Source of the DNA: Myceligenerans indicum
Lineage (GTDB): Bacteria > Actinomycetota > Actinomycetes > Actinomycetales > Cellulomonadaceae
Reading direction: 5' to 3'
NCBI RefSeq assembly: GCF_016742955.1
Contig: NZ_JABBYC010000003.1
Location: forward strand, 62,001 to 126,000
Length of the DNA stretch: 64,000 nt
This document shows positions 27,471 to 35,697 of this stretch, piece by piece. A program made the translations under genes and the position numbers. Each line of letters opens with the position of its first letter. The stretch's first letter is position 1. The notes below the pieces were generated by a model. The model was not told where the DNA came from. It was given only the letters and a program-made list of their open reading frames with translations, and ran no database searches.

Positions 27471-29191
27471 CCGGGCAGGCGCGGATCAGCCGCGTGGCCG
27501 GCCCGCTGGTCGAGGTGCGGACGTCCCTGCCCGTGGCGATGAACGACCTCGTCACGCTGGGGCCGCACGCATTGCCCGGCGAGATCGTCGCGATCCGGGA
27601 CGACCTGCTGAGCGTGCAGGCCTACGAGTACACCGGAGGACTGGCGCCCGGGGACGTGGCGGTGCCCCGGGGCCATCCGCTGTCCGCCGAGCTGGGACCG
27701 TGGCTGCTGGGCGGTGTCTTCGACGGATTGCTCCGGCCGTTGTCCACGGCCGCGACCTGGCTGGCGCCGGGGGCGTACGGCCGGCTCGGGGGGCGGACGT
27801 GGCCCTTCCGGCCCGCGATGTCCGCCGGTCAGCAGGTGTCGGCGGGGTCGGTGGTGGGGGTCGTGACCGGAACGGGCCCGGTGGAGTTCCGCGTCCTGGT
27901 GCCGCCCGGCGTCGCCGGGACCGTCGAGACCGTCGCCCCGGAAGGGAGGTACGGCGCCGACACAGCCGTCGCGACGGTGTCCGGCGTCCCCGTCACGGTC
28001 GCCGCACGCTGGCCGGTGCGCCGCCCGCGCCCGTCGGCCGGACGGAGGACGGACGCCACCGCACTGCACACGGGTCAGCGGGTGCTCGATCTGCTGTTCC
28101 CGGTGGCTCTGGGCGGTACGGCGGCGGTTCCGGGCGGGTTCGGCACGGGCAAGACGGTACTGCTGCAACAGCTGGCGAAGTGGTGCGACGCCGATGTGAT
28201 CGTGTACGTCGGGTGCGGCGAGCGCGGCAACGAGATGGCCGAGATCGTCGGCGACCTGCTCGAGCTGAACGACCCGCGCACGGGCGGCCGGCTGGCCGAC
28301 CGCACCGTGATCATCGCGAACACGTCGAACATGCCGATGATGGCGCGGGAGGCGAGCATCTACACTGGCGTCACGGTGGCCGAGTTCTTCCGGGACATGG
28401 GCTATCACGCGGTGGTCATCGCGGACTCGACGTCGCGCTGGGCGGAAGCACTGCGCGAGTTCTCCTCTCGTACCGGCGTGCTGCCCGCGGAAGAGGGTTA
28501 TCCGGCTGAACTGCCGTCGGCGCTGGCGGCCTTCTACGAGCGGGCCGGTGCCGTTCGCACGCTCGGCGGCCAGGACGCTTCGGTGACCGTGCTCGGCGCG
28601 GTGTCACCCCCGGGCGGCGACCTCACCGAGCCGGTCACGGCGCACACCGAGCGGTTCGTGCGCTGCCGCTGGACGCTGGACCGCGACCTCGCGTACTCCC
28701 GCCACTACCCGGCGGTGTCCTGGTCGGCGTCGTTCTCCCGGGATGCCGGGGCCGTCGGCGCGACCCACGCCCGCACGGGAGATCCGGGCTGGGCAGGCCG
28801 CCGGGGCCGCGCCGTCGGCCTCCTGGCGGAGTCGGACCGGTTGACCGCCCTGACCGAGCTCATGGGTGTCGGCGCGCTGCCCGGGCACGCACGGATGGCC
28901 GTCCTCGGCGGACGCCTGCTGCGCGAGGCCGTCCTGCAGCAGAGCGCGCTCTCCACCAACGACGGGTTCTGCGGCGAGCCGAAGACGGCCGCGCTGCTGG
29001 ACGCCGTCCTCACGGTCGTGGACCGCTGCCAGGAGGTGGTCGCCTCCGGGACACCGGCGACGGTCGTCGAGGAGCTGGACTTCGGCCCGCTGATCCGTGC
29101 CCGAGAGGAGTCCGGCCCCCAGGACACCACCGCGGCCGCCCGCCGGCGGGACGCGATGCTGGCGCGCCTCGCGGAGCTGGAGACGGTGTGA
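27467..29191 (+). CDS. ntpA: A/V-type ATPase catalytic subunit A
   Basis: A 574-residue catalytic subunit. Walker [11 protein letters not shown] at about 222-231, catalytic Glu in [11 protein letters not shown], Walker [37 protein letters not shown] and the A-subunit-specific non-homologous insert around residues 110-200. Hydrolyses or makes ATP with subunit B. The GTG at 27467 gives a GTGA overlap with the E stop; a GTG three codons earlier (27458) is the alternative. Length matches the family (~580). Confidence 0.97.
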   Translation: MTGQARISRVAGPLVEVRTSLPVAMNDLVTLGPHALPGEIVAIRDDLLSVQAYEYTGGLAPGDVAVPRGHPLSAELGPWLLGGVFDGLLRPLSTAATWLAPGAYGRLGGRTWPFRPAMSAGQQVSAGSVVGVVTGTGPVEFRVLVPPGVAGTVETVAPEGRYGADTAVATVSGVPVTVAARWPVRRPRPSAGRRTDATALHTGQRVLDLLFPVALGGTAAVPGGFGTGKTVLLQQLAKWCDADVIVYVGCGERGNEMAEIVGDLLELNDPRTGGRLADRTVIIANTSNMPMMAREASIYTGVTVAEFFRDMGYHAVVIADSTSRWAEALREFSSRTGVLPAEEGYPAELPSALAAFYERAGAVRTLGGQDASVTVLGAVSPPGGDLTEPVTAHTERFVRCRWTLDRDLAYSRHYPAVSWSASFSRDAGAVGATHARTGDPGWAGRRGRAVGLLAESDRLTALTELMGVGALPGHARMAVLGGRLLREAVLQQSALSTNDGFCGEPKTAALLDAVLTVVDRCQEVVASGTPATVVEELDFGPLIRAREESGPQDTTAAARRRDAMLARLAELETV

Positions 29192-30588
29192 GCACCGCGG
29201 GATGGATCGACTACACCGACGTCCGCGAGCTGCGCGGTCCGTTGCTCGTCGTCTCCGGGGTGACCGGCGTCGGGTGGGACGAGTACGTGCTCGTCAAGCT
29301 CGACTCCGGGGCACGGCGCCACGGCATCGTGCTCGAGGTGGACGGTGACCTCGCGGTCGTCCAGGTGCTGGAGGGCACCGCGGGACTCGACCCGTCGAGC
29401 ACCCAGGTGGCTTTCTCCGGGAGACCGCTCCACGTCCCGGTGGGTGAGGGCTGGCTGGGGAGGGTCTGCAACGGGCGCGGCGAACCGCTGGACGGCGGCC
29501 CGCCGGTGACGGGGCGCCGTCTCGCCCCGGTGAGCGGGTACCCGCTCAACCCGACCCTGCGCGACCCCCCGGCGGAACCGGTGCTGACCGGGGTGTCCGC
29601 CATCGACGGGCTGACCACCCTGGTCCGAGGCCAGAAGCTCCCGGTGTTCTCCCTGGCGGGCCTGCCACACCTGGCGCTGGCGGGCCAGATCGCCGCGCAG
29701 GCGACCGCCGGCGGCGAACCGTTCAGCGTGGTGTTCGCGGGAATGGGCCTGACCCATGCCGATGCCGCGTTCATCCGGGACGTCCTCGAGGAACGCAGCG
29801 CTGCCGGAGAGCTGGTGCTGCTGCTGAACACGGCGGACGACCCGGTGATCGAACGGATTCTCACCCCGCGCCTGGCACTGACCGTCGCCGAGCACCTCGG
29901 CTTCTCCGGCGGACGGCACGTACTGGTCGTCCTGACCGACATGACGTCGTACGCCGAGGCCCTGCGCGAGGTGTCCGCCGCCAGGGGAGAGATCCCGGCG
30001 CGGCGCGCCTACCCCGGCTATCTGTACAGCGACCTGGCGTCGCTGTACGAGCGCTGCGGGCGGGTCAAGGGGCAGGAGGGATCCGTCACCGTGCTTCCGG
30101 TGCTCACGATGCCCGGCGGAGACATCACCCACCCCGTGCCGGACCTGACCGGCTACATCACCGAGGGACAGATCGTCTTCTCCCCCGAGATGCACGCCCG
30201 TGCCGCGTACCCGCCCGTCGACGCGCTGAGCTCGCTGTCCCGGCTGATGCGCCACGGTGCGGGCCCGCACCGCACCCGTGACGACCACCTCGCGGTCTCG
30301 GGGCAGCTGCTCGCGGCGCTGTCCCGCGCCCGGCAGGTCCGCGAGCTGGCCGACCTCATCGGGATGGGGGCACTGAGCCAGACCGACCGGCACTACCTGG
30401 AGCTCGACGACGCCTACGTACGCGAGTTCGTCGACCAGCGCCCCGACGAGACGCGGCACCTGGACGACACGCTGGAGCGGGCGTGGCGGGTGCTGCTGCG
30501 GCTGCCGCGGCGTGAGCTGGCGATGCTGCCCGGCGAACTGCTGGATGCCCACGAGACCGGACCTGCCGGAGAGCGGAGGGCGGAATGA
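29188..30588 (+). CDS. ntpB: A/V-type ATPase regulatory subunit B
   Basis: A 466-residue non-catalytic nucleotide-binding subunit. No Walker A Lys in the P-loop position. Conserved VFSLAGLPHLALAGQIAAQA, VFAGMGLTHADAAFI, DMTSYAEALREVSAAR, PARRAYPGYLYSDLASLYER and the Arg-finger region YERCGRVKGQEGSVT. It alternates with A in the hexamer. GTG start overlaps the A stop (29188-29191). Confidence 0.97.
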   Translation: MSTAGWIDYTDVRELRGPLLVVSGVTGVGWDEYVLVKLDSGARRHGIVLEVDGDLAVVQVLEGTAGLDPSSTQVAFSGRPLHVPVGEGWLGRVCNGRGEPLDGGPPVTGRRLAPVSGYPLNPTLRDPPAEPVLTGVSAIDGLTTLVRGQKLPVFSLAGLPHLALAGQIAAQATAGGEPFSVVFAGMGLTHADAAFIRDVLEERSAAGELVLLLNTADDPVIERILTPRLALTVAEHLGFSGGRHVLVVLTDMTSYAEALREVSAARGEIPARRAYPGYLYSDLASLYERCGRVKGQEGSVTVLPVLTMPGGDITHPVPDLTGYITEGQIVFSPEMHARAAYPPVDALSSLSRLMRHGAGPHRTRDDHLAVSGQLLAALSRARQVRELADLIGMGALSQTDRHYLELDDAYVREFVDQRPDETRHLDDTLERAWRVLLRLPRRELAMLPGELLDAHETGPAGERRAE

Positions 30589-31238
30589 TGGCCCAGCTGC
30601 GGGTGCCGCCCGGCCGTACGGGCCGGCTGTGGCTGCGCGACCGGCTCGCACTCGCCGATCGGGGGGTGTCGCTGCTGGAACGCAAGCTGCGCATCCTCCT
30701 GGCGACCCAGCAGCGGCTCGCCATCCAGCTGGAGGACGCCCGTCACGACTGGACCCGTTGCGCCGCCGAGGCCCGGCGCTGGGCGCTGCGGGCCGGACTG
30801 GCCGGCGGCCGCCGGTCGTTCCGGCTGGCCAGCGGAGCACCGACGGCGCAGGTGCGCTTCGGGTGGACCGTGGTGATGGGAGTGCGTTACCCCGATCGCG
30901 CGGAGTGCGACCTGCCCGGCAGCGACCGAGCTGCCGTGGTGGTCGGCAATGCCGCCGTCGTCCACGCTCGGGCAGCACATCGTCGGGCGGTGCAGGCCGG
31001 CGCGCAGTACGCCGCCGCGCTCGCGGCCGTGCGGACCGTCGATCAGGAGGTGGACACGACACGAGCGCGTGCCAGAGCGTTGCGCCGGCACTGGATTCCC
31101 CGCCTGCGGGCCGAGCTCACGCGCACGGAGCTGGCTTTGGAGGAGGCCGAGCGTGCCGACGCGATCCGCCTTCGCTGGGCCTCCGGAACCGGCGGAGGGA
31201 GTGGTCGGATTGATCGCCAGGATCCTGGTCGCCGTTGA
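30585..31238 (+). CDS. ntpD: A/V-type ATPase central-stalk subunit D
   Basis: A 217-residue protein with long N- and C-terminal helices around a short middle domain: RVPPGRTGRLWLRDRLALAD, ERKLRILLATQQRLAIQLED and a C-terminal RRHWIPRLRAELTRTELALE. This is the coiled-coil rotor axle in the A3B3 ring. ATG at 30585 overlaps the B stop; a second ATG follows at once at 30588. The C-terminus is Gly/Arg-rich and overlaps the downstream usp start. Confidence 0.9.
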   Translation: MMAQLRVPPGRTGRLWLRDRLALADRGVSLLERKLRILLATQQRLAIQLEDARHDWTRCAAEARRWALRAGLAGGRRSFRLASGAPTAQVRFGWTVVMGVRYPDRAECDLPGSDRAAVVVGNAAVVHARAAHRRAVQAGAQYAAALAAVRTVDQEVDTTRARARALRRHWIPRLRAELTRTELALEEAERADAIRLRWASGTGGGSGRIDRQDPGRR

Positions 31239-31662
31239 CGACTCACCGGCCGCGCTGGCCGCGGCACGGGCGGCGGTCACCGCCGCCGTGCAGTTCGGCG
31301 CCGCCCTGCGGATCGTGCACGTCCGCGCCGACCGCACCGGCGATCCGCTGCGCGGCGCCCGGGAACCCGTGGACGCCGCGGGCACCGCGCGGCGGGGCGC
31401 GGAGGCGGACGCGCTGCTCCGGCACGTCCTCGCCATCGCGGACCGGTCCGGAGTCCGTGCCGACCCACGGCTCGTCACGGGACAAGCCGTGGCACGCGGC
31501 ATCCTGTCCGAGGTACGCGGCTGGCCCGCCGAGCTGATCGTGATCGGCCGCAGCGACCGCACGGGCCCCGGGGAGCCCTACATCGGGCAGGTGAGCCGCC
31601 ACGTGCTCGAACTCGCCGACGTGCCGGTCCTGGTGGTCCCGGCCCCGCTCCGCACCCCCTGA
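31210..31662 (+). CDS. Universal stress protein (UspA family)
   Basis: A 150-residue UspA-like alpha/beta protein: IARILVAVDDSPAALAAARA (first strand and nucleotide-site Asp), LRIVHVRADR, and C-terminal LADVPVLVVPAPLR. The G-x2-G-x9-G(S/T) ATP motif is imperfect. The TTG at 31210 is chosen because GGAGGGA sits 10 bases upstream of it but only 1 base before the GTG at 31201. It is the last gene of the ATPase operon and overlaps subunit D by 29 bases, so it is probably co-regulated with the pump. Confidence 0.85.
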   Translation: MIARILVAVDDSPAALAAARAAVTAAVQFGAALRIVHVRADRTGDPLRGAREPVDAAGTARRGAEADALLRHVLAIADRSGVRADPRLVTGQAVARGILSEVRGWPAELIVIGRSDRTGPGEPYIGQVSRHVLELADVPVLVVPAPLRTP

Positions 31663-31755
31663 ACGAGCCACGCCTCGCACCGAAGCCGCCGGTACGCCGC
31701 GGCGCCCGTTCGTGGCCCGCCGAACCGGCCCGCGCGGGCAGCATCGTGACAAAGC

Positions 31756-31791
31756 AATGAGCCGGGACATCCGATGATGTCCCGGCTCATT
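31756..31791. terminator. Strong hairpin between the ATPase operon and tRNA-Tyr
   Basis: A perfect 16-bp stem (31756-31771 with 31776-31791) with loop CGAT. On the minus strand it follows tRNA-Tyr by 7 bases and leads into GCTTTG, so it probably ends the tRNA transcript; it may also stop the ATPase operon. Confidence 0.85.
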
Positions 31792-31797
31792 CCACGG

Positions 31798-31879
31798 TGG
31801 CGGGTGAGGGATTCGAACCCCCGTAGGCTGTGCCAGCTGATTTACAGTCAGCCCCCTTTGGCCGCTCGGGTAACCCGCC
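31798..31879 (-). tRNA. tRNA-Tyr (GTA)
   Basis: An 82-nt class II tRNA with acceptor GGCGGGT/ACCCGCC, anticodon stem-loop CTGACTGTAAATCAG (GTA), a long variable arm and T loop TTCGAAT. Discriminator A; CCA not encoded. Confidence 0.96.
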
Positions 31880-32004
31880 GTGGTGCGGGAGCAACACTAA
31901 CCTGTCCGGGCCCGCACAGGAAATCGGAAATCGCGTCCTCGCCGGTGATCACCCTCACAGAGCTGCCGGCCCGCATCGTTCGGCCCGCGTCCTATCGTGG
32001 CCGG

Positions 32005-33021
32005 GTGAGCACGACCGCCCCCGACGGGGCATCCACGAACCCTCGCCGCACCGCCGGGCCGGACCGGCCGCCGTCGGGCAGCGCCGACGGCGACGCGGTG
32101 CCTGGGGGCGACGCGGTACCCGGCGGCGACCGCTGGGGTCTTCCGCTGGGCATCGCCGCGTTCCTCTTCTGGGGCGTCGGCATGCCGCTCTTCTTTCCCC
32201 TGCTGGAGCCGGCGGGGGCGATCGAGATCATCGCGCAGCGGATCCTGTGGAGCCTGGGGTTCTGCCTGCTGGCCCTGCTCGCGACACGAACCCTGGGCGA
32301 GCTGCGACCCATCGTCACGAACGCGCGCCTGGTGGGCACCCTCGGGATCGCCTCGGCCCTGATCGTCACGAACTGGACCGTGTACGTGTACGGCGTCCTG
32401 ACCGAGCGGGTGCTCGACGCCGCGCTCGGTTACTTCCTGAACCCGGTGGTGACGGTGCTGCTCGCGGTCCTCGTGCTCCGCGAGCGCCTGCGGCCGGTGC
32501 AGTGGGTCGCCGTGGGCCTGGGCCTGGCGGCGGTCGCGGTGATCGCGACGGGGATGCACGGGCTGCCGTGGATCGCGGTCTGTCTCGCGTTGTCCTTCTC
32601 GGTGTACGGACTGGTGAAGAACCGGACCGGTCGTTCCGTGGGGGCGCTTCCGGGGCTGACGGTCGAGACGGCGCTGGCGGCTCCGGTGGCGGCGGGGTAT
32701 CTGATCTGGCTGGGGAGCGCGAACACGTTCGGGTCGCATGGCGTGGGGCATGCGTTGTTGCTGGTCTCGGCGGGGCTCATCACGGCGCTGCCGCTGCTGT
32801 TGTTCGGTGCGGCGGCGCGGCGGCTGCCGCTTTCGGTGGTGGGGATGCTGCAGTATCTGGGCCCGGCGCTGCAGTTCCTGGTGGCCGTGCTGGTACTGGG
32901 TGAGCAGATGCCGCCGGCGCGTTGGGCGGGGTTCGCCCTCGTGTGGGCGGCGATCGCCGTCCTGGCGTGGGACACCGTGCGGGTGGCGCGACGCAACCCG
33001 CGTCCTGTCAGGGCGGCCTGA
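32005..33021 (+). CDS. rarD: EamA-family transporter RarD
   Basis: A 338-residue inner-membrane protein with about ten spans. After a ~45-residue hydrophilic N-terminus, the RarD pattern follows: GIAAFLFWGVGMPLFFPLLE, EIIAQRILWSLGFCLLALL, TNWTVYVYGV, DAALGYFLNPVVTVLLAVLV, RLPLSVVGMLQYLGPALQFL. RarD is named from E. coli and its substrate is uncertain. GTG at 32005. The N-terminal coding DNA contains a near-perfect 15-bp direct repeat (GDAVPGGDAVPGGD in the protein). Confidence 0.9.
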   Translation: MSTTAPDGASTNPRRTAGPDRPPSGSADGDAVPGGDAVPGGDRWGLPLGIAAFLFWGVGMPLFFPLLEPAGAIEIIAQRILWSLGFCLLALLATRTLGELRPIVTNARLVGTLGIASALIVTNWTVYVYGVLTERVLDAALGYFLNPVVTVLLAVLVLRERLRPVQWVAVGLGLAAVAVIATGMHGLPWIAVCLALSFSVYGLVKNRTGRSVGALPGLTVETALAAPVAAGYLIWLGSANTFGSHGVGHALLLVSAGLITALPLLLFGAAARRLPLSVVGMLQYLGPALQFLVAVLVLGEQMPPARWAGFALVWAAIAVLAWDTVRVARRNPRPVRAA

Positions 33022-33030
33022 CACGGCCCG

Positions 33031-33053
33031 GGCGGCGGGCACACCGCGCCGCC
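33031..33053. terminator. Possible bidirectional hairpin between rarD and the HAD gene
   Basis: Arms GGCGGCG/CGCCGCC with a 9-base loop in the 40-base convergent gap. GC-rich background makes this a modest call. Confidence 0.4.
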
Positions 33054-33061
33054 GCCGTCGG

Positions 33062-33904
33062 TCAGCCGTCCGCCAGGAGCTTCTCGAGGGCGGTGGCCAC
33101 GCCGTCGTCGTCGTTGGAGCCGACGACGTCGTCCGCGCCGGCCAGCACGTCCTTGTGCGCGTTGGCGACGGCGACGCCCCGGCCGGCCCAGCTCAGCATC
33201 GGCAGGTCCACCGGCATGTCGCCGAACGCCCAGACGTCGTGCGCGAGGACGCCGAGCCGGGCGCACCATCGTTCGAGCGTCGCGGACTTGGTGACATCCA
33301 GGGGGTTGAGCTCGGCGAGGCCCACGGCACCGGAGTAGGCGAGGTTCGCCCGGCCCTCGGCGATCCGTCCGACGACGTCCTGCAGCTCGTCCGGTTCGGT
33401 GACCCGGGACTGCGCGATCAGTTTGAGGACGGGGTCCCGGCCGAGCGTGTGCTCGACGTGGACGGCTCGGTGCGCGGCCGTGATGCCGGGCTCGGCGAAG
33501 TTCGGCGAGGCGACGAAGCCGGGGTCGTAGGCGGGGCCGCTGACGCGTTCGACGACCATGGCGGCGTCGGGCAGTGTGGTGCGCAGCTCGGTGACGAGCG
33601 AGCCGACGACGTCGTCCACGAAGCCCCACGACTCGATGACCTCGTCGCTGTCGAGGTCCCAGACCGCTCCCCCGCCGAAGCAGATGACGTGCCCGTGTCC
33701 GCCCACCAGGTCCGCCAGGTGTCCGAGGGCCCGCGCGGGGCGCGCGGTGACGAAGACGACCTCGATCCCCTCGGCCTCGACGGCCGCGAGCGCCTCACGG
33801 GACCGGTCGGAGACGGTGCCGTCGGAGCGCAGGAGCGTGCCGTCGAGGTCGGTCGCGATGACGCGGGGCCTGTTCGGGGAGGCGGGCGGGTGTGGGGTGG
33901 TCAC
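33062..33904 (-). CDS. Cof-type HAD-IIB phosphatase
   Basis: A 280-residue haloacid-dehalogenase superfamily phosphatase. Motif I VIATDLDGTLL (nucleophile Asp), motif II VFVTARP, motif III Lys in VTKSATLERW, motif IV FGDMPVDLPML, with an alpha/beta C2 cap between. Probably removes phosphate from a sugar phosphate or flavin/cofactor; substrate not readable. GTG start at 33904 overlaps the MerR stop by four bases (GTGA), so the two genes are one transcript. Confidence 0.92.
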   Translation of the reverse strand: MTTPHPPASPNRPRVIATDLDGTLLRSDGTVSDRSREALAAVEAEGIEVVFVTARPARALGHLADLVGGHGHVICFGGGAVWDLDSDEVIESWGFVDDVVGSLVTELRTTLPDAAMVVERVSGPAYDPGFVASPNFAEPGITAAHRAVHVEHTLGRDPVLKLIAQSRVTEPDELQDVVGRIAEGRANLAYSGAVGLAELNPLDVTKSATLERWCARLGVLAHDVWAFGDMPVDLPMLSWAGRGVAVANAHKDVLAGADDVVGSNDDDGVATALEKLLADG

Positions 33905-34344
33905 CCCGCAACGGTACTGCGGTGCGGGGTGGTGGGGTCCGGCCCGGCCGGCGTCCGGTGTGGTGGTGGCCGCAGCGGGACGCCGACGGCGTAGCCCGTG
34001 CAGGCCTCGCACCTGGTGAGCAGGTCGTGCTCGCAGTCCACGACGTGCACGAGGAACCGTTCGGCGGCTTCGAGCCGTGCGCGTTGCGTCCGGACTCGCC
34101 GGAGCTGACGCTCGATCACGTCGGCGCGCTCGGGTTCGCTCCGGTGCAATACCTGTCGGATCTCCGGCAGGCTCATGCCGACGTCCTGGCAGGCGCGCAG
34201 CACCCGTAGGCGGTGGAGGTGTTCCTCCGTGTAGTCGCGGTGGCCCGACGGAGCGCGGTCGGGGACGACGACGGCTTCGTCGTCCCAGTGGCGCAGGACG
34301 TGCACGGCCACTCCGAGGCGGCGGGCGGCCTCTCCGATTCTCAT
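33901..34344 (-). CDS. MerR-family transcriptional regulator
   Basis: A 147-residue MerR protein. Winged HTH MRIGEAARRLGVAVHVLRHW, then DYTEEHLHRLRVLRACQDVG, a dimerisation helix, and a Cys-containing C-terminal segment DCEHDLLTRCEACTGYAVGV, which might sense metal or electrophiles. The tail after residue ~125 is Pro/Arg-rich and disordered. ATG at 34344 is used; a GTG two codons earlier is possible. A textbook MerR operator lies between it and the divergent hydrolase gene. Confidence 0.92.
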   Translation of the reverse strand: MRIGEAARRLGVAVHVLRHWDDEAVVVPDRAPSGHRDYTEEHLHRLRVLRACQDVGMSLPEIRQVLHRSEPERADVIERQLRRVRTQRARLEAAERFLVHVVDCEHDLLTRCEACTGYAVGVPLRPPPHRTPAGPDPTTPHRSTVAG

Positions 34345-34357
34345 GGGCACATCATGC

Positions 34358-34388
34358 TTGACCTCAGGTCGACCTGAGGTTCTAGCTT
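34358..34388 (+). promoter_or_regulatory. MerR-type promoter with 19-bp spacer and 20-bp palindromic operator
   Basis: -35 TTGACC (34358-34363) and -10 TAGCTT (34383-34388) are 19 bases apart, the over-long spacing that MerR proteins correct by DNA distortion. The spacer contains the perfect palindrome ACCTCAGGTCGACCTGAGGT (34361-34380). The predicted start site falls on or next to the hydrolase ATG at 34395, so the message is probably leaderless. Confidence 0.8.
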
Positions 34389-34394
34389 CGGGGC

Positions 34395-35279
34395 ATGCGC
34401 ACCGTGGAATCGCACGTGTCGGAGGCGTCGCTACCCGAGCCGGTCCATGTGACCGTCGGCGGTGCGCGCATCGCGACCTATGTCCTGGCTCCCGAGCGGC
34501 CCTCGGTGGGCGACGTGGTGTTCTGCCACGGCACGCCGTGGTCGGCGCGGGTGTGGGCCCAGGCCGCGCGGCACCTGAGCGGTGGCCGCCGGGTGTTCCT
34601 GTGGGACATGCCCGGCTACGGCCGGTCGACGCAGGAGGGGGACGTCGCGGTCGATCTCGCCTCCCAGATGTCGCGGTTCGCCGAGCTGCTGGCGCACTGG
34701 GACCTGGACCGGCCGTGGGTGGTCGCGCACGACATCGGCGGAGCCGTGGCTCTGGGGGCTCACCTGCTGCACGGGCGGGACTACGCCGGCCTCTTCCTCT
34801 GGGACGTGGTGACGCTGGAGCCGTGGGGATCGCCGTTCTTCCGGCTGGTGTCCGAGCATGCGGACGTGTTCACCCAGCTCCCGGCCGCGCTGCACGAGGC
34901 TCTGGTCCGGGAGTACATCGCCGGGGCGGCCCGGGGCCGGCTGACCGCGGACGTGCTGGACGCTCTGGCGCGACCGTGGCTGGGAACGCCGGGGCAGGCC
35001 GCCTTCTACCGGCAGATCGCGGCGCTCCGGCCCGCGCACACCCGGCCCGTCGTGGCGCGCCTGGCGGACGTGCGCTGTCCGGTGCGGATCGGCTGGGGTG
35101 AGCGGGACGCGTGGATCCCCGTGGACCAGGCGACGCGGCTGCGGGACCTGCTCCCTGGGAGCCCGCCGGTCATCACGCTGGACGACGCCGGCCATCTCGC
35201 TCCGGTCGAGTCGCCGTCGCTGGTGATCGGAGCGATCGACGACTGGCTCGCCGGTTCCCGTGCGCCTCGCCGGCGGTGA
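34395..35279 (+). CDS. Alpha/beta hydrolase (dehalogenase/epoxide-hydrolase-like)
   Basis: A 294-residue alpha/beta hydrolase. Oxyanion motif CHGTPWSARVW, nucleophile elbow VVAHDIGGAVAL with Asp in place of Ser, as in haloalkane/fluoroacetate dehalogenases and epoxide hydrolases, acid Asp near RIGWGERDAWIP, and His in LDDAGHLAPVE. Controlled by the divergent MerR gene. Substrate unknown; an electrophilic or halogenated compound would fit both the Asp nucleophile and the regulator. Confidence 0.85.
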   Translation: MRTVESHVSEASLPEPVHVTVGGARIATYVLAPERPSVGDVVFCHGTPWSARVWAQAARHLSGGRRVFLWDMPGYGRSTQEGDVAVDLASQMSRFAELLAHWDLDRPWVVAHDIGGAVALGAHLLHGRDYAGLFLWDVVTLEPWGSPFFRLVSEHADVFTQLPAALHEALVREYIAGAARGRLTADVLDALARPWLGTPGQAAFYRQIAALRPAHTRPVVARLADVRCPVRIGWGERDAWIPVDQATRLRDLLPGSPPVITLDDAGHLAPVESPSLVIGAIDDWLAGSRAPRRR

Positions 35280-35363
35280 CCCATTCGCCAGTGCTTTAGC
35301 ACAAGAATGCTATTCACGCCTATTATGGCTTAATATCCATTTCATGTTGCGTAGTCCATCTCG

Positions 35364-35378
35364 CATACCTAACGTATG
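35364..35378. promoter_or_regulatory. Short inverted repeat upstream of the 23-codon ORF
   Basis: CATAC-CTAAC-GTATG in an AT-rich stretch (35290-35400) about 65 bases before the small ORF. Possible operator or part of a promoter (TAACGT-like -10 nearby). Weak evidence. Confidence 0.3.
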
Positions 35379-35443
35379 AAACGCGAACATGTTCTGCTCG
35401 CAGGTCATCACCCTGCGATTCCGCCTTACGGAAGGAAAGCGCC

Positions 35444-35515
35444 ATGTACGGTACCAACCTCCTCGACTGCATCGTCTGGGCCCTTCGCGAGATCGTCGCG
35501 ACCATCGGCCTCTGA
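35444..35515 (+). CDS. Possible 23-residue hydrophobic peptide
   Basis: A short ORF of 23 codons starting MYGTNLLDCIVW, largely hydrophobic with single Cys, Asp, Arg and Glu residues; it could form one amphipathic helix. It has an unusually good ribosome binding site (GGAAGGAAAG, 5 bases before the ATG) and is followed by two tandem hairpins, so transcript boundaries fit a stand-alone small gene. Upstream DNA is markedly AT-richer than its surroundings. It could be a secreted or toxic peptide, a leader peptide or a chance ORF. No family recognised. Confidence 0.45.
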   Translation: MYGTNLLDCIVWALREIVATIGL

Positions 35516-35531
35516 CCAGTCGTGATGCGCG

Positions 35532-35557
35532 CCGTCAGCGCAAAGAACCGCTGACGG
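35532..35557 (+). terminator. Hairpin after the 23-codon ORF
   Basis: 9-bp perfect stem CCGTCAGCG/CGCTGACGG with an 8-base loop, followed by AAAATCCC. First of two tandem hairpins. Confidence 0.6.
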
Positions 35558-35573
35558 AAAATCCCTGGCACCA

Positions 35574-35608
35574 CGAATCCCATCCGCGGAATCCGCGGAT
35601 GGGATTCG
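35574..35608. terminator. Bidirectional terminator between the small ORF and tetR-family gene
   Basis: Perfect 16-bp stem (35574-35589 with 35593-35608) with a 3-base loop. The tetR-family gene ends on the other strand 90 bases away. Confidence 0.75.
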
Positions 35609-35697
35609 CTGCTTCCGGACTCGACGCGCCATTCTTTCGCGAGCTCCGCGCCGGGTGACGCGCGCGGGCACGCGCCTCGACCCACCACACCTTCCCG

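Noticed and set aside
28705..31062. 785-codon minus-strand frame across the ATPase A and B genes
   Set aside because: Shadow of very GC-rich coding DNA; product is low-complexity Arg/Pro/Gly without domains, while the plus strand encodes clear ATPase subunits.
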